In this document: piece by piece, positions 23,694 through 31,117 of the stretch | Layout of the letters: each line of letters begins with the position of its first letter | How positions within the stretch are numbered: position 1 is the stretch's first letter | NCBI RefSeq assembly: GCF_009469765.1 | Contig: NZ_SSSQ01000002.1 | Span: forward strand, 62,001 to 126,000 | Source: Dechloromonas hortensis | Lineage (GTDB): Bacteria; Pseudomonadota; Gammaproteobacteria; Burkholderiales; Rhodocyclaceae | Length of the DNA stretch: 64,000 nt | Direction of reading: 5' to 3' | Position numbers and translations under genes: made by a program | Notes under the pieces: model-generated | What the model was told of the DNA's origin: nothing | Databases searched by the model: none | What the model saw: the letters and a program-made list of their open reading frames with translations, nothing else

Positions 23694-26015
23694 TCAGGCG
23701 CGGCTCTGGATTTCCTCGATATAGCCGAGCATGCCGGTCTTCAGGTTGCCGGCATTGCCTTCGTCGGTGTCGATGTGCATGGCCAGGCGGAAGGCTGGAT
23801 TCACGCGGACGACGACGTCGCCGAAGATCAGTTCGCGCTCACCTTCGACGCGGACGCGGACGACGTAGTTGTCACGCACCCGGAAGCGCATGGCGTCTTC
23901 CGGCGACATGTGGATATGGCGCTGGGCGCAGATCACGCCGCGCTCGATGGTCGACGTGCCATACGGGCCTTCGAGCGTGACGCCGGGCGTGCCGGTCAGG
24001 TCGCCGGACTGGCGGATCGGCGGCTGGACGCCGAGCTTGAACTGCTCGGTCATCGCGATTTCGACCTGGGTTTCCTTGCGGGTCGGGCCGAGGACGCGAA
24101 CCTTGGCGATCCGTCCCTTGGGGCCGACCAGATGCACCTGTTCCTCGCAGGCATACTGGCCGGGCTGCGACAGTTCGTGCATCGGGGTCAGCTGATGGCC
24201 GGGGCCAAACAGCTTTTCGACATCGGCCTGCGACAGGTGCACGTGGTGCGCCGATATTTCGACCGGGATGGCCGGCGCTTCGTCGGCCTTGGCTTCGAGC
24301 AGCAACTGGTTGCGCTCGATGGCGCGCAGCGCTTCCCAGGCAACCAGGCGCTCGTCGTCGTTGGCGACGACGATGATCTTGACCGGCGAATCGTCGGCCG
24401 AAATGATGGCATAGGACGACAGGTGGCCGAGGTTGCGGTTCTTTTCCTCGTCCAGCTTGATGCCCATGTAGCCGAGACCCTGGCAGGCCAGGCTGCGTAC
24501 GGTGGCACTGGTTTCGCCGATGTCGCCGGTAAAGGCAAGGACGTCGATGCCGCCCATCGCCGCGACGTAGGCGCCGATGTTCTTGCGCACCTGGTAGCAG
24601 AAGGCCTTGTGGGCAAGCAGGGCACGGTGATCGCCTTCCGCAGCCGCCGCCTCGATTTCGTGAATGTCGCTGGAAATGCCGGAGATGCCCTTGAGGCCGC
24701 TTTCGGTGTTGATCAGCGCCGAGAGCTGCTCGGGCGACATATTGTGCTGTTCCATCAGGTGGATCATCACCGCCGGGTCGATGCTGCCCGAGCGGCTGGG
24801 CATGATCAGGCCGTCGGTCGGCGTCATGCCCATCGTCGTGTCGATCGAGCGGCCGTGGTCGATGGCGCACAGCGAGGCGCCGATGCCGAGGTGGCAGGAA
24901 ACGATTTCCAGCTCGCCGAGCGGGCGCTTCAGCACTTCTGCCGACTTCAGCGAAACATAGCGGTGCGAGGTGCCGTGGAAGCCGTAGCGGCGAATGCCGT
25001 GCTGCTTGTAGAGGTCGTAGGGCAGGCCGTAGAGGTAGGCGTAGGGCGCCAGCGTCTGGTGGAAGGCGGTGTCGAAGACGGCAACCTGCGGCACGCTCGG
25101 GAAGTGCTTCAGCGCGACGCGGATGCCGGCGACGTTGACCGGGTTGTGCAGCGGCGCGAAGACGGCGAGTTCCTCGATATCGGCGATCACCGACGGGGTG
25201 ATGACGACCGAGCTGGAGAAGCGGTTGCCACCGTGCACGACGCGATGGCCGATGGCGGTGACGTCTTCCGGATGGAAGGTGAAGTGCGCGCCGAGCAGGG
25301 CGGTCGCTTCGGTCATCACGGCGAAAAGGTCGGAGAGCTTGAACGGAGCGTGCTCGATGGTCTTCTGCTGCGGACCGACGGTGACGGTGATGCGGGCGAC
25401 CTGCTTGTCGGCATGGTCGATGATGCCGTGCACGTCGGCTCCACTTTCCTGCGTGTCGTAGATGCCGAAATGGATCTGGCTGATGCCGACGTTGAGGACG
25501 ACGACCTTGCCCGGCTCGTTGGTCGACAGCGACAGCGCATACGGGTCGCTCGACTTGGCGACGGCGCGGGCCTGGGCGGTGACGATGTCCACCGACATGG
25601 CGCGGGTGCGGTCGGCGAGCAGCTTGGAGAGGTAGCCGACCGCCTTCGGGTTGGTCAGGATGTGGGTGTTGAAGACTTCCTGCGGGATCATCAGCACGAA
25701 GCAGCGATTGCCGGCGATGACGTCGGCGACGATACGGTCGCCGGTAAGCAGCGACATGACGCCGAAGACATCGCCGACGCCGAGCTGGCTGATCACCGAG
25801 CGGGTGCCGGTGTTGTCGGTCATCGAGATCTCGGCGTGGCCGCTGATCATGACGCCGATGAAACGGCCTTCGTCGCCGGTTTCGAGGATGGCTTCGTTGC
25901 CTTCGTAGGTTGCCAGGCGGGACTGGAGGACGATTTCCTCGACCTTGTCGGCCGGGAAGTTTTCGAACAGGCGCACCTGCTCCAGGAAGAAGCGCTTCAG
26001 ATCGATTTCGCTCAT
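23694..26015 (-). CDS. fusion: cyclic-nucleotide-binding domain + acetate kinase + PduL phosphotransacylase
   Basis: 773 aa in one uninterrupted frame. Residues 1-~145: Crp-like nucleotide-binding domain (GRFIGVMISGHAEISM, GVGDVFGVMSLL). Residues ~168-560: acetokinase fold with GHRVVHGG (R258), VFDTAFHQT (D315), YGFHGTSH (H347, H351), PSRSG (R408) and DIGETS (E501). Residues ~583-773: PduL phosphate acyltransferase with Zn histidines SAHHVHLS, CAQRHIHMS and MHIDTDEGN. Together these could turn acetyl-CoA or propionyl-CoA to acid plus ATP, or the reverse, under nucleotide control. Odd points: the phosphate-1 loop, normally NxGSSSxK, is NVGISQIH (175-182), and HLGNG is HLGIG (I378), so kinase activity may be changed. 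Single gene with a strong terminator; a palindrome lies upstream. Confidence 0.9.
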   Translation of the reverse strand: MSEIDLKRFFLEQVRLFENFPADKVEEIVLQSRLATYEGNEAILETGDEGRFIGVMISGHAEISMTDNTGTRSVISQLGVGDVFGVMSLLTGDRIVADVIAGNRCFVLMIPQEVFNTHILTNPKAVGYLSKLLADRTRAMSVDIVTAQARAVAKSSDPYALSLSTNEPGKVVVLNVGISQIHFGIYDTQESGADVHGIIDHADKQVARITVTVGPQQKTIEHAPFKLSDLFAVMTEATALLGAHFTFHPEDVTAIGHRVVHGGNRFSSSVVITPSVIADIEELAVFAPLHNPVNVAGIRVALKHFPSVPQVAVFDTAFHQTLAPYAYLYGLPYDLYKQHGIRRYGFHGTSHRYVSLKSAEVLKRPLGELEIVSCHLGIGASLCAIDHGRSIDTTMGMTPTDGLIMPSRSGSIDPAVMIHLMEQHNMSPEQLSALINTESGLKGISGISSDIHEIEAAAAEGDHRALLAHKAFCYQVRKNIGAYVAAMGGIDVLAFTGDIGETSATVRSLACQGLGYMGIKLDEEKNRNLGHLSSYAIISADDSPVKIIVVANDDERLVAWEALRAIERNQLLLEAKADEAPAIPVEISAHHVHLSQADVEKLFGPGHQLTPMHELSQPGQYACEEQVHLVGPKGRIAKVRVLGPTRKETQVEIAMTEQFKLGVQPPIRQSGDLTGTPGVTLEGPYGTSTIERGVICAQRHIHMSPEDAMRFRVRDNYVVRVRVEGERELIFGDVVVRVNPAFRLAMHIDTDEGNAGNLKTGMLGYIEEIQSRA

Positions 26016-26061
26016 GCTGTTTCTCGCTTAAAACGGTTTTTTATCGAAGAGAGCCTATCAT

Positions 26062-26080
26062 TTTGCTGCGCTGCAGCAAA
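26062..26080. promoter_or_regulatory. 19-bp palindrome TTTGCTGC-GCT-GCAGCAAA upstream of the acetate kinase fusion
   Basis: Perfect 8-bp arms around a 3-bp centre, 47 bp before the fusion gene ATG (26015) and 137 bp before argC on the other strand. TGC-rich dyads of this sort are used by some carbon-storage and fatty-acid regulators; the cognate regulator is unknown. Confidence 0.5.
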
Positions 26081-26217
26081 CCCCCGTCATCAATAGTGCC
26101 TAATCTTTTTTAGGTATCTCGCTGGCGCTGGCCGGCCAGTCCATCGGCTTTCGCCAAACTGTCACCGTTTTCTGCCAAAATCCCTCCTTCAAACAACATC
26201 AAATCTGTGGATTCACC

Positions 26218-27168
26218 ATGACCTACAAAGTCTTTGTCGACGGCCAGGAAGGCACTACCGGCCTGCAGATCAACGAATATCTCGCCAAGCGCGCCGACGT
26301 GACGCTGCTCAAGATCGATTCCGACAAGCGCAAGGATCTGGCCGAACGCAAGCGCCTGATCAACGAATCCGACGTTACTTTCCTGTGCCTGCCGGATGAT
26401 GCGGCGATGGAATCGGTGGCGCTGGTCGATAACCCGAATACCTGCATCATCGACGCCTCGACTGCCCATCGCGTCAATCCGGCGTGGACTTTCGGCCTGC
26501 CCGAATTGGCCAAGGATCAGCGTGCCAAAATTCGCGCTTCGAAACGCATCGCCAACCCGGGTTGCCACGCCAGCGCTTTCATCCTCGCCCTCAAGCCGCT
26601 GGTTGCCGCCGGCCTGCTGCCGGTCGACACCCAGATCGCGGCCAATTCCATCACTGGCTATTCCGGCGGCGGCAAGAAGATGATCGCCGACTACGAGGCG
26701 GCCAGCGCCAGCCCGACGCAACTGAAGGCACCGCGTCCCTACGCCCTCGGCCTGGCCCACAAGCACCTGCCGGAAATGTGTGCCTACACCGGGTTGGCCG
26801 CAGCGCCCATCTTCCAGCCCATCGTCGGGCCGTTCTACAAGGGCCTGGCCGTAACCGCCTACCTGCATCCGAAGCAATTCACCCGCCCGGCCAGCCCGGC
26901 CGAGGTGCAGAAGATCCTCGCCGATTACTACGCCGACGAAGCCTTCATCCGCGTTGCGCCGCTCGATCTCGACGGCAACACCGATGGCGGCTTCTTCAAT
27001 GTCGAAGCCTGCAACGACACCAACCGTGTGGACCTGTTCGTGTTCGGCAACGACGAGCGCATGCTGCTCATCGCCCGTCTCGACAACCTCGGCAAAGGCG
27101 CTTCGGGCGCCGCCGTGCAGGCGATGAACGTCCATCTTGGCGTTGAGGAAAGCCTCGGCCTGGTCTGA
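26218..27168 (+). CDS. argC: N-acetyl-gamma-glutamyl-phosphate reductase, short (type 2) form
   Basis: 316 aa, the shorter ArgC type. It reduces N-acetylglutamyl-5-phosphate to the semialdehyde with NADPH in arginine synthesis. Nucleotide-binding start [14 protein letters not shown], catalytic Cys in [15 protein letters not shown], and the substrate region [14 protein letters not shown] are all present. The gene stands alone between the divergent acetate kinase fusion and a strong terminator at 27191. The aminotransferase at 13916 is the only other arginine-type gene here. Confidence 0.95.
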   Translation: MTYKVFVDGQEGTTGLQINEYLAKRADVTLLKIDSDKRKDLAERKRLINESDVTFLCLPDDAAMESVALVDNPNTCIIDASTAHRVNPAWTFGLPELAKDQRAKIRASKRIANPGCHASAFILALKPLVAAGLLPVDTQIAANSITGYSGGGKKMIADYEAASASPTQLKAPRPYALGLAHKHLPEMCAYTGLAAAPIFQPIVGPFYKGLAVTAYLHPKQFTRPASPAEVQKILADYYADEAFIRVAPLDLDGNTDGGFFNVEACNDTNRVDLFVFGNDERMLLIARLDNLGKGASGAAVQAMNVHLGVEESLGLV

Positions 27169-27190
27169 GTCTTCACTCCGTCGCCCCGAA

Positions 27191-27214
27191 AACCCGCCGT
27201 CTGGCGGGTTTTTT
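27191..27214 (+). terminator. intrinsic terminator after argC
   Basis: AACCCGCC-GTCT-GGCGGGTT followed by TTTTG, 22 bp after the argC stop. Confidence 0.9.
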
Positions 27215-27293
27215 GTTGGGCGATCGGTGCTTGGCGCCGCATGGCAGCTGATACCGGCAGTTGTGCTTAAATGAGGGTGAGGAGGAGACGGCC

Positions 27294-28430
27294 ATGCTGA
27301 AAACCTTGCTATCCATTCTGCTGCTGACTGTACTGACGGCCACTGCCAGTGCGCAGTCGATCAAGCCGGTTACGCTGGCCAAGGGGCTCGATCATCCGTG
27401 GGCGGTGGCCTTCCTGCCGGCCGGGCAGTTTCTCGTTTCCGAGCGGGGCGGGGCGCTCCGGGTCGTCCAGGCCAATGGCGAAGTCGGGCCGCCGCTCGAT
27501 GGGTTGCCGGCAGTGGCGGCCGGCGGCCAGGGCGGTTTGCTCGATGTGATCCTCGACAGCGATTTCGCGCGCAACCGCAGCCTGTATTTTTGCTACTCAG
27601 AGCCGGCGGCGAGCGGCAGCGGGAACAGTACCGCGCTGGCCAGCGCCCGGCTGTCCAGCGATATGCGCCGGCTGGAAAGCGTACGCGTGCTCTTCAGCCA
27701 GCAACCGAAGGTCGCCAGCCAGTTGCACTTCGGTTGCCGCATCGTCGAGAGTAAAAATGCCGACGGCCGGCCGGATGGACTGCTCTACCTGACTTTGGGC
27801 GAACGCTACCGCCAGCGCGACGATGCCCAGTCATTGGACAACCACCACGGCAAGGTGGTGCGGATCGGCAAGGATGGCCGCGTACCGGCCGATAACCCCT
27901 TCGTTGGTCGGGCCGGGGCGCTGCCCGAAATCTGGAGCCTGGGCCATCGCAACCCCCAGGGTGCCGCCCTCAGCCCCGACGGCGTGCTCTGGATCCATGA
28001 GCACGGCCCGATGGGTGGTGACGAAATCAATCTGCCGCGGCCCGGGGCAAACTTTGGCTGGCCGCTGGTCAGTTTCGGCAAGAACTACAACTTCACCGCA
28101 GTCGGCGACGCCGGTACTGCCCGGTCAGGCACCGAGCCACCGCTCCATCAGTGGACGCCTTCCATCGCGCCTTCGGGCATGGCTTTTGTGAGCAGCGAGC
28201 GCTATGGCAAAGCCTGGGTCGGCAACTTGCTGGTCGGCTCGCTCAAATTCACTTACTTGGCCCGCCTGGAACTGACGCGCCCGTTCGAAGGCAAAGTGGT
28301 CAGGGAAACCCGGCTGCTCGAAGACCTGGGCGAACGCATCCGTGATGTGCGCCAGGGGCCGGATGGCTATCTCTACGTGGTGACGGACAGTGCCAACGGG
28401 CAACTGATCCGCCTGCTGCCGGCGCCCTGA
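27294..28430 (+). CDS. PQQ-dependent aldose sugar dehydrogenase (Asd/YliI-like)
   Basis: 378 aa, soluble periplasmic six-bladed beta-propeller quinoprotein. Signal peptide MLKTLLSILLLTVLTATASA. The catalytic-base His is expected in LHFGCRIV (QLHFG) and the PQQ/Ca site around SLGHRNPQGAAL and HEHGPMGGDEIN, both conserved. The reaction is oxidation of aldoses to lactones with electrons to a periplasmic acceptor; the cytochrome c gene 155 bp downstream is a plausible acceptor (inference). No PQQ biosynthesis gene is in the window. GGAGGAG precedes ATG 27294; the frame extends upstream to 27261 without a site. Confidence 0.88.
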   Translation: MLKTLLSILLLTVLTATASAQSIKPVTLAKGLDHPWAVAFLPAGQFLVSERGGALRVVQANGEVGPPLDGLPAVAAGGQGGLLDVILDSDFARNRSLYFCYSEPAASGSGNSTALASARLSSDMRRLESVRVLFSQQPKVASQLHFGCRIVESKNADGRPDGLLYLTLGERYRQRDDAQSLDNHHGKVVRIGKDGRVPADNPFVGRAGALPEIWSLGHRNPQGAALSPDGVLWIHEHGPMGGDEINLPRPGANFGWPLVSFGKNYNFTAVGDAGTARSGTEPPLHQWTPSIAPSGMAFVSSERYGKAWVGNLLVGSLKFTYLARLELTRPFEGKVVRETRLLEDLGERIRDVRQGPDGYLYVVTDSANGQLIRLLPAP

Positions 28431-28451
28431 GCTGGCGCGTCTCGCCAACCC

Positions 28452-28465
28452 TTGATTCCGGTCAA
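28452..28465. promoter_or_regulatory. Fnr/Anr-type box, one mismatch
   Basis: TTGATTCCGGTCAA, against the consensus TTGAT-N4-ATCAA. It lies 121 bp before the cytochrome c start, upstream of a perfect copy at 28511. Confidence 0.5.
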
Positions 28466-28510
28466 TTCGCGGGATCAAGAGAGGCCCGTGCGTAGGGGGC
28501 TGGCGCGTTT

Positions 28511-28524
28511 TTGATCCCCATCAA
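28511..28524. promoter_or_regulatory. Fnr/Anr/Dnr-type box, perfect
   Basis: TTGATCCCCATCAA matches TTGAT-N4-ATCAA exactly, 61 bp before the cytochrome c ATG, a spacing that would suit activation from about -41.5 if transcription starts near 28559. Suggests induction at low oxygen or with nitrogen oxides. Confidence 0.8.
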
Positions 28525-28585
28525 GGCAGAAATTTACCCAGTGGCGACATTACGCCCTCTCCAATTTCAGTAAGGGTTCATCAAA

Positions 28586-28897
28586 ATGAAAAAAGCGATT
28601 CATCTGGCAATGATGCTGGCCATCGGCTTCGGCGTCTCCGGCAAAGTCATGGCTGACGAGGCGCTGGCCAAGGCCAAGAACTGCATGGCATGTCATGCCA
28701 TCGACAAGAAACTGGTCGGTCCGTCCTACAAGGATGTCGCCGCCAAGTACAAGGGCGATGCCGGTGCTGTCGACAAGCTGGCCGCCAAGGTCAAGGCGGG
28801 GGGCAAGGGCGCCTGGGGCGAAGTGCCGATGCCGCCGAACAACGTGACGCCTGATGAAGCGAAGAAGCTGGTGACCTGGATTCTGGCCCAGAAGTAA
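28586..28897 (+). CDS. small class I cytochrome c (c-551/c-552-like)
   Basis: 103-aa precursor; signal peptide ends KVMA-DEA, leaving ~80 residues as in cytochromes c-551. Haem site KNCMACHAID, conserved KLVGPSYKDVAAKY, axial Met in EVPMPPNNVTPDEAKKL, C-terminal helix VTWILAQK. This is the type of carrier that feeds nitrite reductase cd1, peroxidases or oxidases. Tandem Fnr-type boxes upstream point to expression in anaerobic or denitrifying growth. It is monocistronic, with a strong terminator. Confidence 0.92.
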   Translation: MKKAIHLAMMLAIGFGVSGKVMADEALAKAKNCMACHAIDKKLVGPSYKDVAAKYKGDAGAVDKLAAKVKAGGKGAWGEVPMPPNNVTPDEAKKLVTWILAQK

Positions 28898-28919
28898 GGG
28901 CTGCCCTGGCTTCAAGCAC

Positions 28920-28947
28920 AGACCGGCGGCCTGCCGGTCTTTTTTTT
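28920..28947 (+). terminator. intrinsic terminator after cytochrome c
   Basis: AGACCGGC-GGCCT-GCCGGTCT followed by an uninterrupted T-run to 28947; may also serve the convergent regulator in part. Confidence 0.9.
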
Positions 28948-28970
28948 GCCTGCGCTGCGGGCGCGATGGG

Positions 28971-29669
28971 CTAGCGCAATTGATGCCGGTTCAGGCGGTC
29001 GACGTCGGGAATGCGGATCCGCTTCCCTTCCACTTGAATCAGGCCGAGATCGGTCAGTTCGTGCAGAATGCGGGAAAAATGCTCCTGCGTCAGATTGAGG
29101 CGGGAGGCAATGACCCCCTTGGTAACCGGCAGTTCGAGCAGCACGTTTTCGTTGCCGTAGCCGCCATCCTGCAGTTCATGCATCAGGTAGCCGATGATGC
29201 GCTGTTTGCCCGATTGCAGGGAGTAGCCCTCGACATCGAGCATCAGCTGATGCGTGCGCATGGCGAGGCCGCCCAGCATCTTGCGAACGAAGCCGTGATC
29301 GCGCGCCAGTTCGTCGAAGATCACCGACTTGGAGACATGCAGCAGCAGGCAGGGGGCCAGGGCATGCGCCGAGACAACGTAGGGCTTGTCGAGGAACATA
29401 ATCGCTTCGCCGAAGCTCTGTCCCTGTTCAACCACTTCGACGATTTTTTCGACCCCTTGCGCGGAATTGAAGGAGAGCTTGATCTGCCCGTATACCAGGA
29501 CATGAAAGCCGGTGCAGGGATCGCCGCGATGAAAAAGCGTCTCGCCCTTGTCGCAATGCACTTCCCGCGTCCCTTTGGCGATCTTGGCGATTTCATCGGG
29601 GCCGAGCCCATTGAACAACGCAATGTGGCTCAACAGGGTTTCGATATTGATCGGTTGATGGTCTCGCAC
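28971..29669 (-). CDS. Crp/Fnr-family regulator, Dnr-like (no Fnr cysteine cluster)
   Basis: 232 aa. Crp-type sensor beta-roll (residues ~15-125: HRGDPCTGFHVLVYGQIKLS, GQSFGEAIMFLDKPY), dimerisation helix, and helix-turn-helix (KGVIASRLNLTQEHFSRILH). The N-terminus lacks the four-Cys Fe-S motif of Fnr, which fits Dnr/NnrR-type regulators that sense NO through haem. A perfect Fnr-type box lies 67 bp upstream, implying autoregulation or control by a true Fnr. It is convergent with a cytochrome c gene that carries the same type of box, so a direct regulatory link is likely. Confidence 0.85.
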   Translation of the reverse strand: MRDHQPINIETLLSHIALFNGLGPDEIAKIAKGTREVHCDKGETLFHRGDPCTGFHVLVYGQIKLSFNSAQGVEKIVEVVEQGQSFGEAIMFLDKPYVVSAHALAPCLLLHVSKSVIFDELARDHGFVRKMLGGLAMRTHQLMLDVEGYSLQSGKQRIIGYLMHELQDGGYGNENVLLELPVTKGVIASRLNLTQEHFSRILHELTDLGLIQVEGKRIRIPDVDRLNRHQLR

Positions 29670-29736
29670 GCTTTGTCCTTGAAAGAGGTTTGTCGGCCGC
29701 CCGGGAGTGGAAATCAGGGCTTATGCAAATCAAATT

Positions 29737-29750
29737 TTGATCCGCATCAA
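29737..29750. promoter_or_regulatory. Fnr/Anr/Dnr-type box upstream of the Crp/Fnr regulator
   Basis: TTGATCCGCATCAA, perfect match to TTGAT-N4-ATCAA, 67 bp before the regulator ATG (29669, minus strand). Confidence 0.78.
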
Positions 29751-29832
29751 ATATAGCAGAAGAGCAGGCTGACCTGTAATCCTCGCGATCCGGCCAGAAG
29801 CCGCTCCAGATCTTCCTCTTCCGGCTATAAGC

Positions 29833-29857
29833 AAAAAAGCCCGCCAAGGCGGCGGGC
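29833..29857 (-). terminator. intrinsic terminator of the cys operon
   Basis: Minus strand GCCCGCC-GCCTT-GGCGGGC then TTTTTT (A-run 29833-29838), 24 bp after the cysH stop. Confidence 0.9.
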
Positions 29858-29880
29858 TGTCTGTTATCGCGGGCTTGGAA

Positions 29881-30600
29881 TCAGCCCTTGACGTGCAGGC
29901 CGCACTCCTTGCTTTCCGGGTTTTCCCACCACCAGCGGCCGGAGCGGACATCCTCGCCGAGCGAGATGGCGCGGGTGCAGGGGGCGCAGCCGATGCTGGG
30001 GAAGAACTTGTCGTGCAGCGCGTTGTAGGGCACGGCGTTCTGCTTGATGTAGGTCCAGACTTCCTTTTCGGACCAGTCGGCGAGCGGGTTGAATTTCTCC
30101 AGGCCGTTGCCTTCGTCGAACTCGCGGAAAGCCAGGTTGCCCCGGGTGGCCGCCTGCTCGGCGCGCATGCCGGTGATCCAGGCCTTCTTGCCGGCCAGGG
30201 CACGCTTCAGCGGTTCGACCTTGCGGATGTAGCAGCAGGACTTGCGCAGTTCGATCGACTCGTAGAAGGCGTTGATGCCGTTGGCGCGAACGTAGTTTTC
30301 GACACCTTCGCTGTGCGGGAAATAGACTTTCAATTTCAGGCCGTAGTGCTTGTCCACCGCCGCCATCAGGTCGTAGGTTTCGAGCGGCAGGCGGCCGGTG
30401 TCGAGGCTGAAGATTTCGATTGGCAGGCCGGCCTTGACGATCAGGTCGGTCAGCACCATGTCTTCGGCGCCCAGGCTGTTGGCGAAGGTGGCCGGCGACC
30501 AGTTGCCGGCGATGTCGGCGAGCAGGGCTTGCACGGCCGCCGTCTTGGTGGCGACGCTGGCGGTCAGGGCGGGCGTGATGTTGAGCAGGCTCGGGGTCAT
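29881..30600 (-). CDS. cysH: adenylyl-sulfate (APS) or PAPS reductase
   Basis: 239 aa. Reduces activated sulfate to sulfite in assimilation. The presence of two Cys pairs, KSCCYIRKVEPL and IGCAPCTRAI, indicates a 4Fe-4S cluster, which is the hallmark of enzymes that use APS directly. Other motifs are SLGAEDMVL, FSLDTGRLPLETY and the C-terminal catalytic ECGLH. ATG 30600 is used; the frame continues to 30714 but overlaps the upstream gene. It is 7 bp after DUF934 and last in the operon before the terminator. Confidence 0.93.
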   Translation of the reverse strand: MTPSLLNITPALTASVATKTAAVQALLADIAGNWSPATFANSLGAEDMVLTDLIVKAGLPIEIFSLDTGRLPLETYDLMAAVDKHYGLKLKVYFPHSEGVENYVRANGINAFYESIELRKSCCYIRKVEPLKRALAGKKAWITGMRAEQAATRGNLAFREFDEGNGLEKFNPLADWSEKEVWTYIKQNAVPYNALHDKFFPSIGCAPCTRAISLGEDVRSGRWWWENPESKECGLHVKG

Positions 30601-30607
30601 GGCGAAA

Positions 30608-31117
30608 TCAGGCGCGGCGGCGGAAGTAGGGTTGCGGCTGGTTGGTCGAGGTCTGGTAGGTGTCGCTGAAGCTGTTGAAGCCGGTTTCCAGCGCATAGAC
30701 CGCGTTCTTGCCATCCTTCAGGGCGTAGCTGTCGAAGCCGACGCGGCGCATGAAGAACAGTTGATCGTGCAGGACGTCGCCGACGGCGCGCAGTTCGCCT
30801 TCGTAGCGGTAACGCTGGCGGAGCAGGCTGGCCGTCGAGTAGCCGCGGCCATCGACGAATTTCGGGAAATTGACAGCGATGACGATGAAGTATTCGAGAT
30901 CGCCGGCAACGTCCTCAATCAGTTCGTCCGGCTGGATGAGCAGGCCGATGCGCTTGTGGCAGGAAATGATTTCGGTCTTGCGCGCCTGCCAGACGGCGAG
31001 CGGAAAGATGATGTCGCCAGCGGGCAGGGCGACGCTTTCCGGCGTTTCGCCTTCGGCCAATTCCAGCGTTTTCCAGGTGTCGACCGCAAGGGTGTCGTTC
31101 TTGATCAGCTGAGCCAT
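30608..31117 (-). CDS. DUF934 protein of the sulfite-reduction operon
   Basis: 169 aa. The family is almost always found beside cysI/cysH in proteobacteria that lack a CysJ flavoprotein and is thought to assist sulfite reduction, but no activity is established. Conserved pieces are DIIFPLAVWQARK, IAVNFPKFVDGRGYSTASLL and LRAVGDVLHDQLFFMRRVGFD. Its ATG shares one base with the cysI stop (TAATG), so translation is coupled. Confidence 0.87.
   Translation of the reverse strand: MAQLIKNDTLAVDTWKTLELAEGETPESVALPAGDIIFPLAVWQARKTEIISCHKRIGLLIQPDELIEDVAGDLEYFIVIAVNFPKFVDGRGYSTASLLRQRYRYEGELRAVGDVLHDQLFFMRRVGFDSYALKDGKNAVYALETGFNSFSDTYQTSTNQPQPYFRRRA

Noticed and set aside
23775..26096. 773-codon open frame antisense to the acetate kinase fusion
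   Set aside because: An artefact of GC-rich third positions; residues are low-complexity Asp/Val/Gly/Arg and the opposite strand encodes a clear enzyme.
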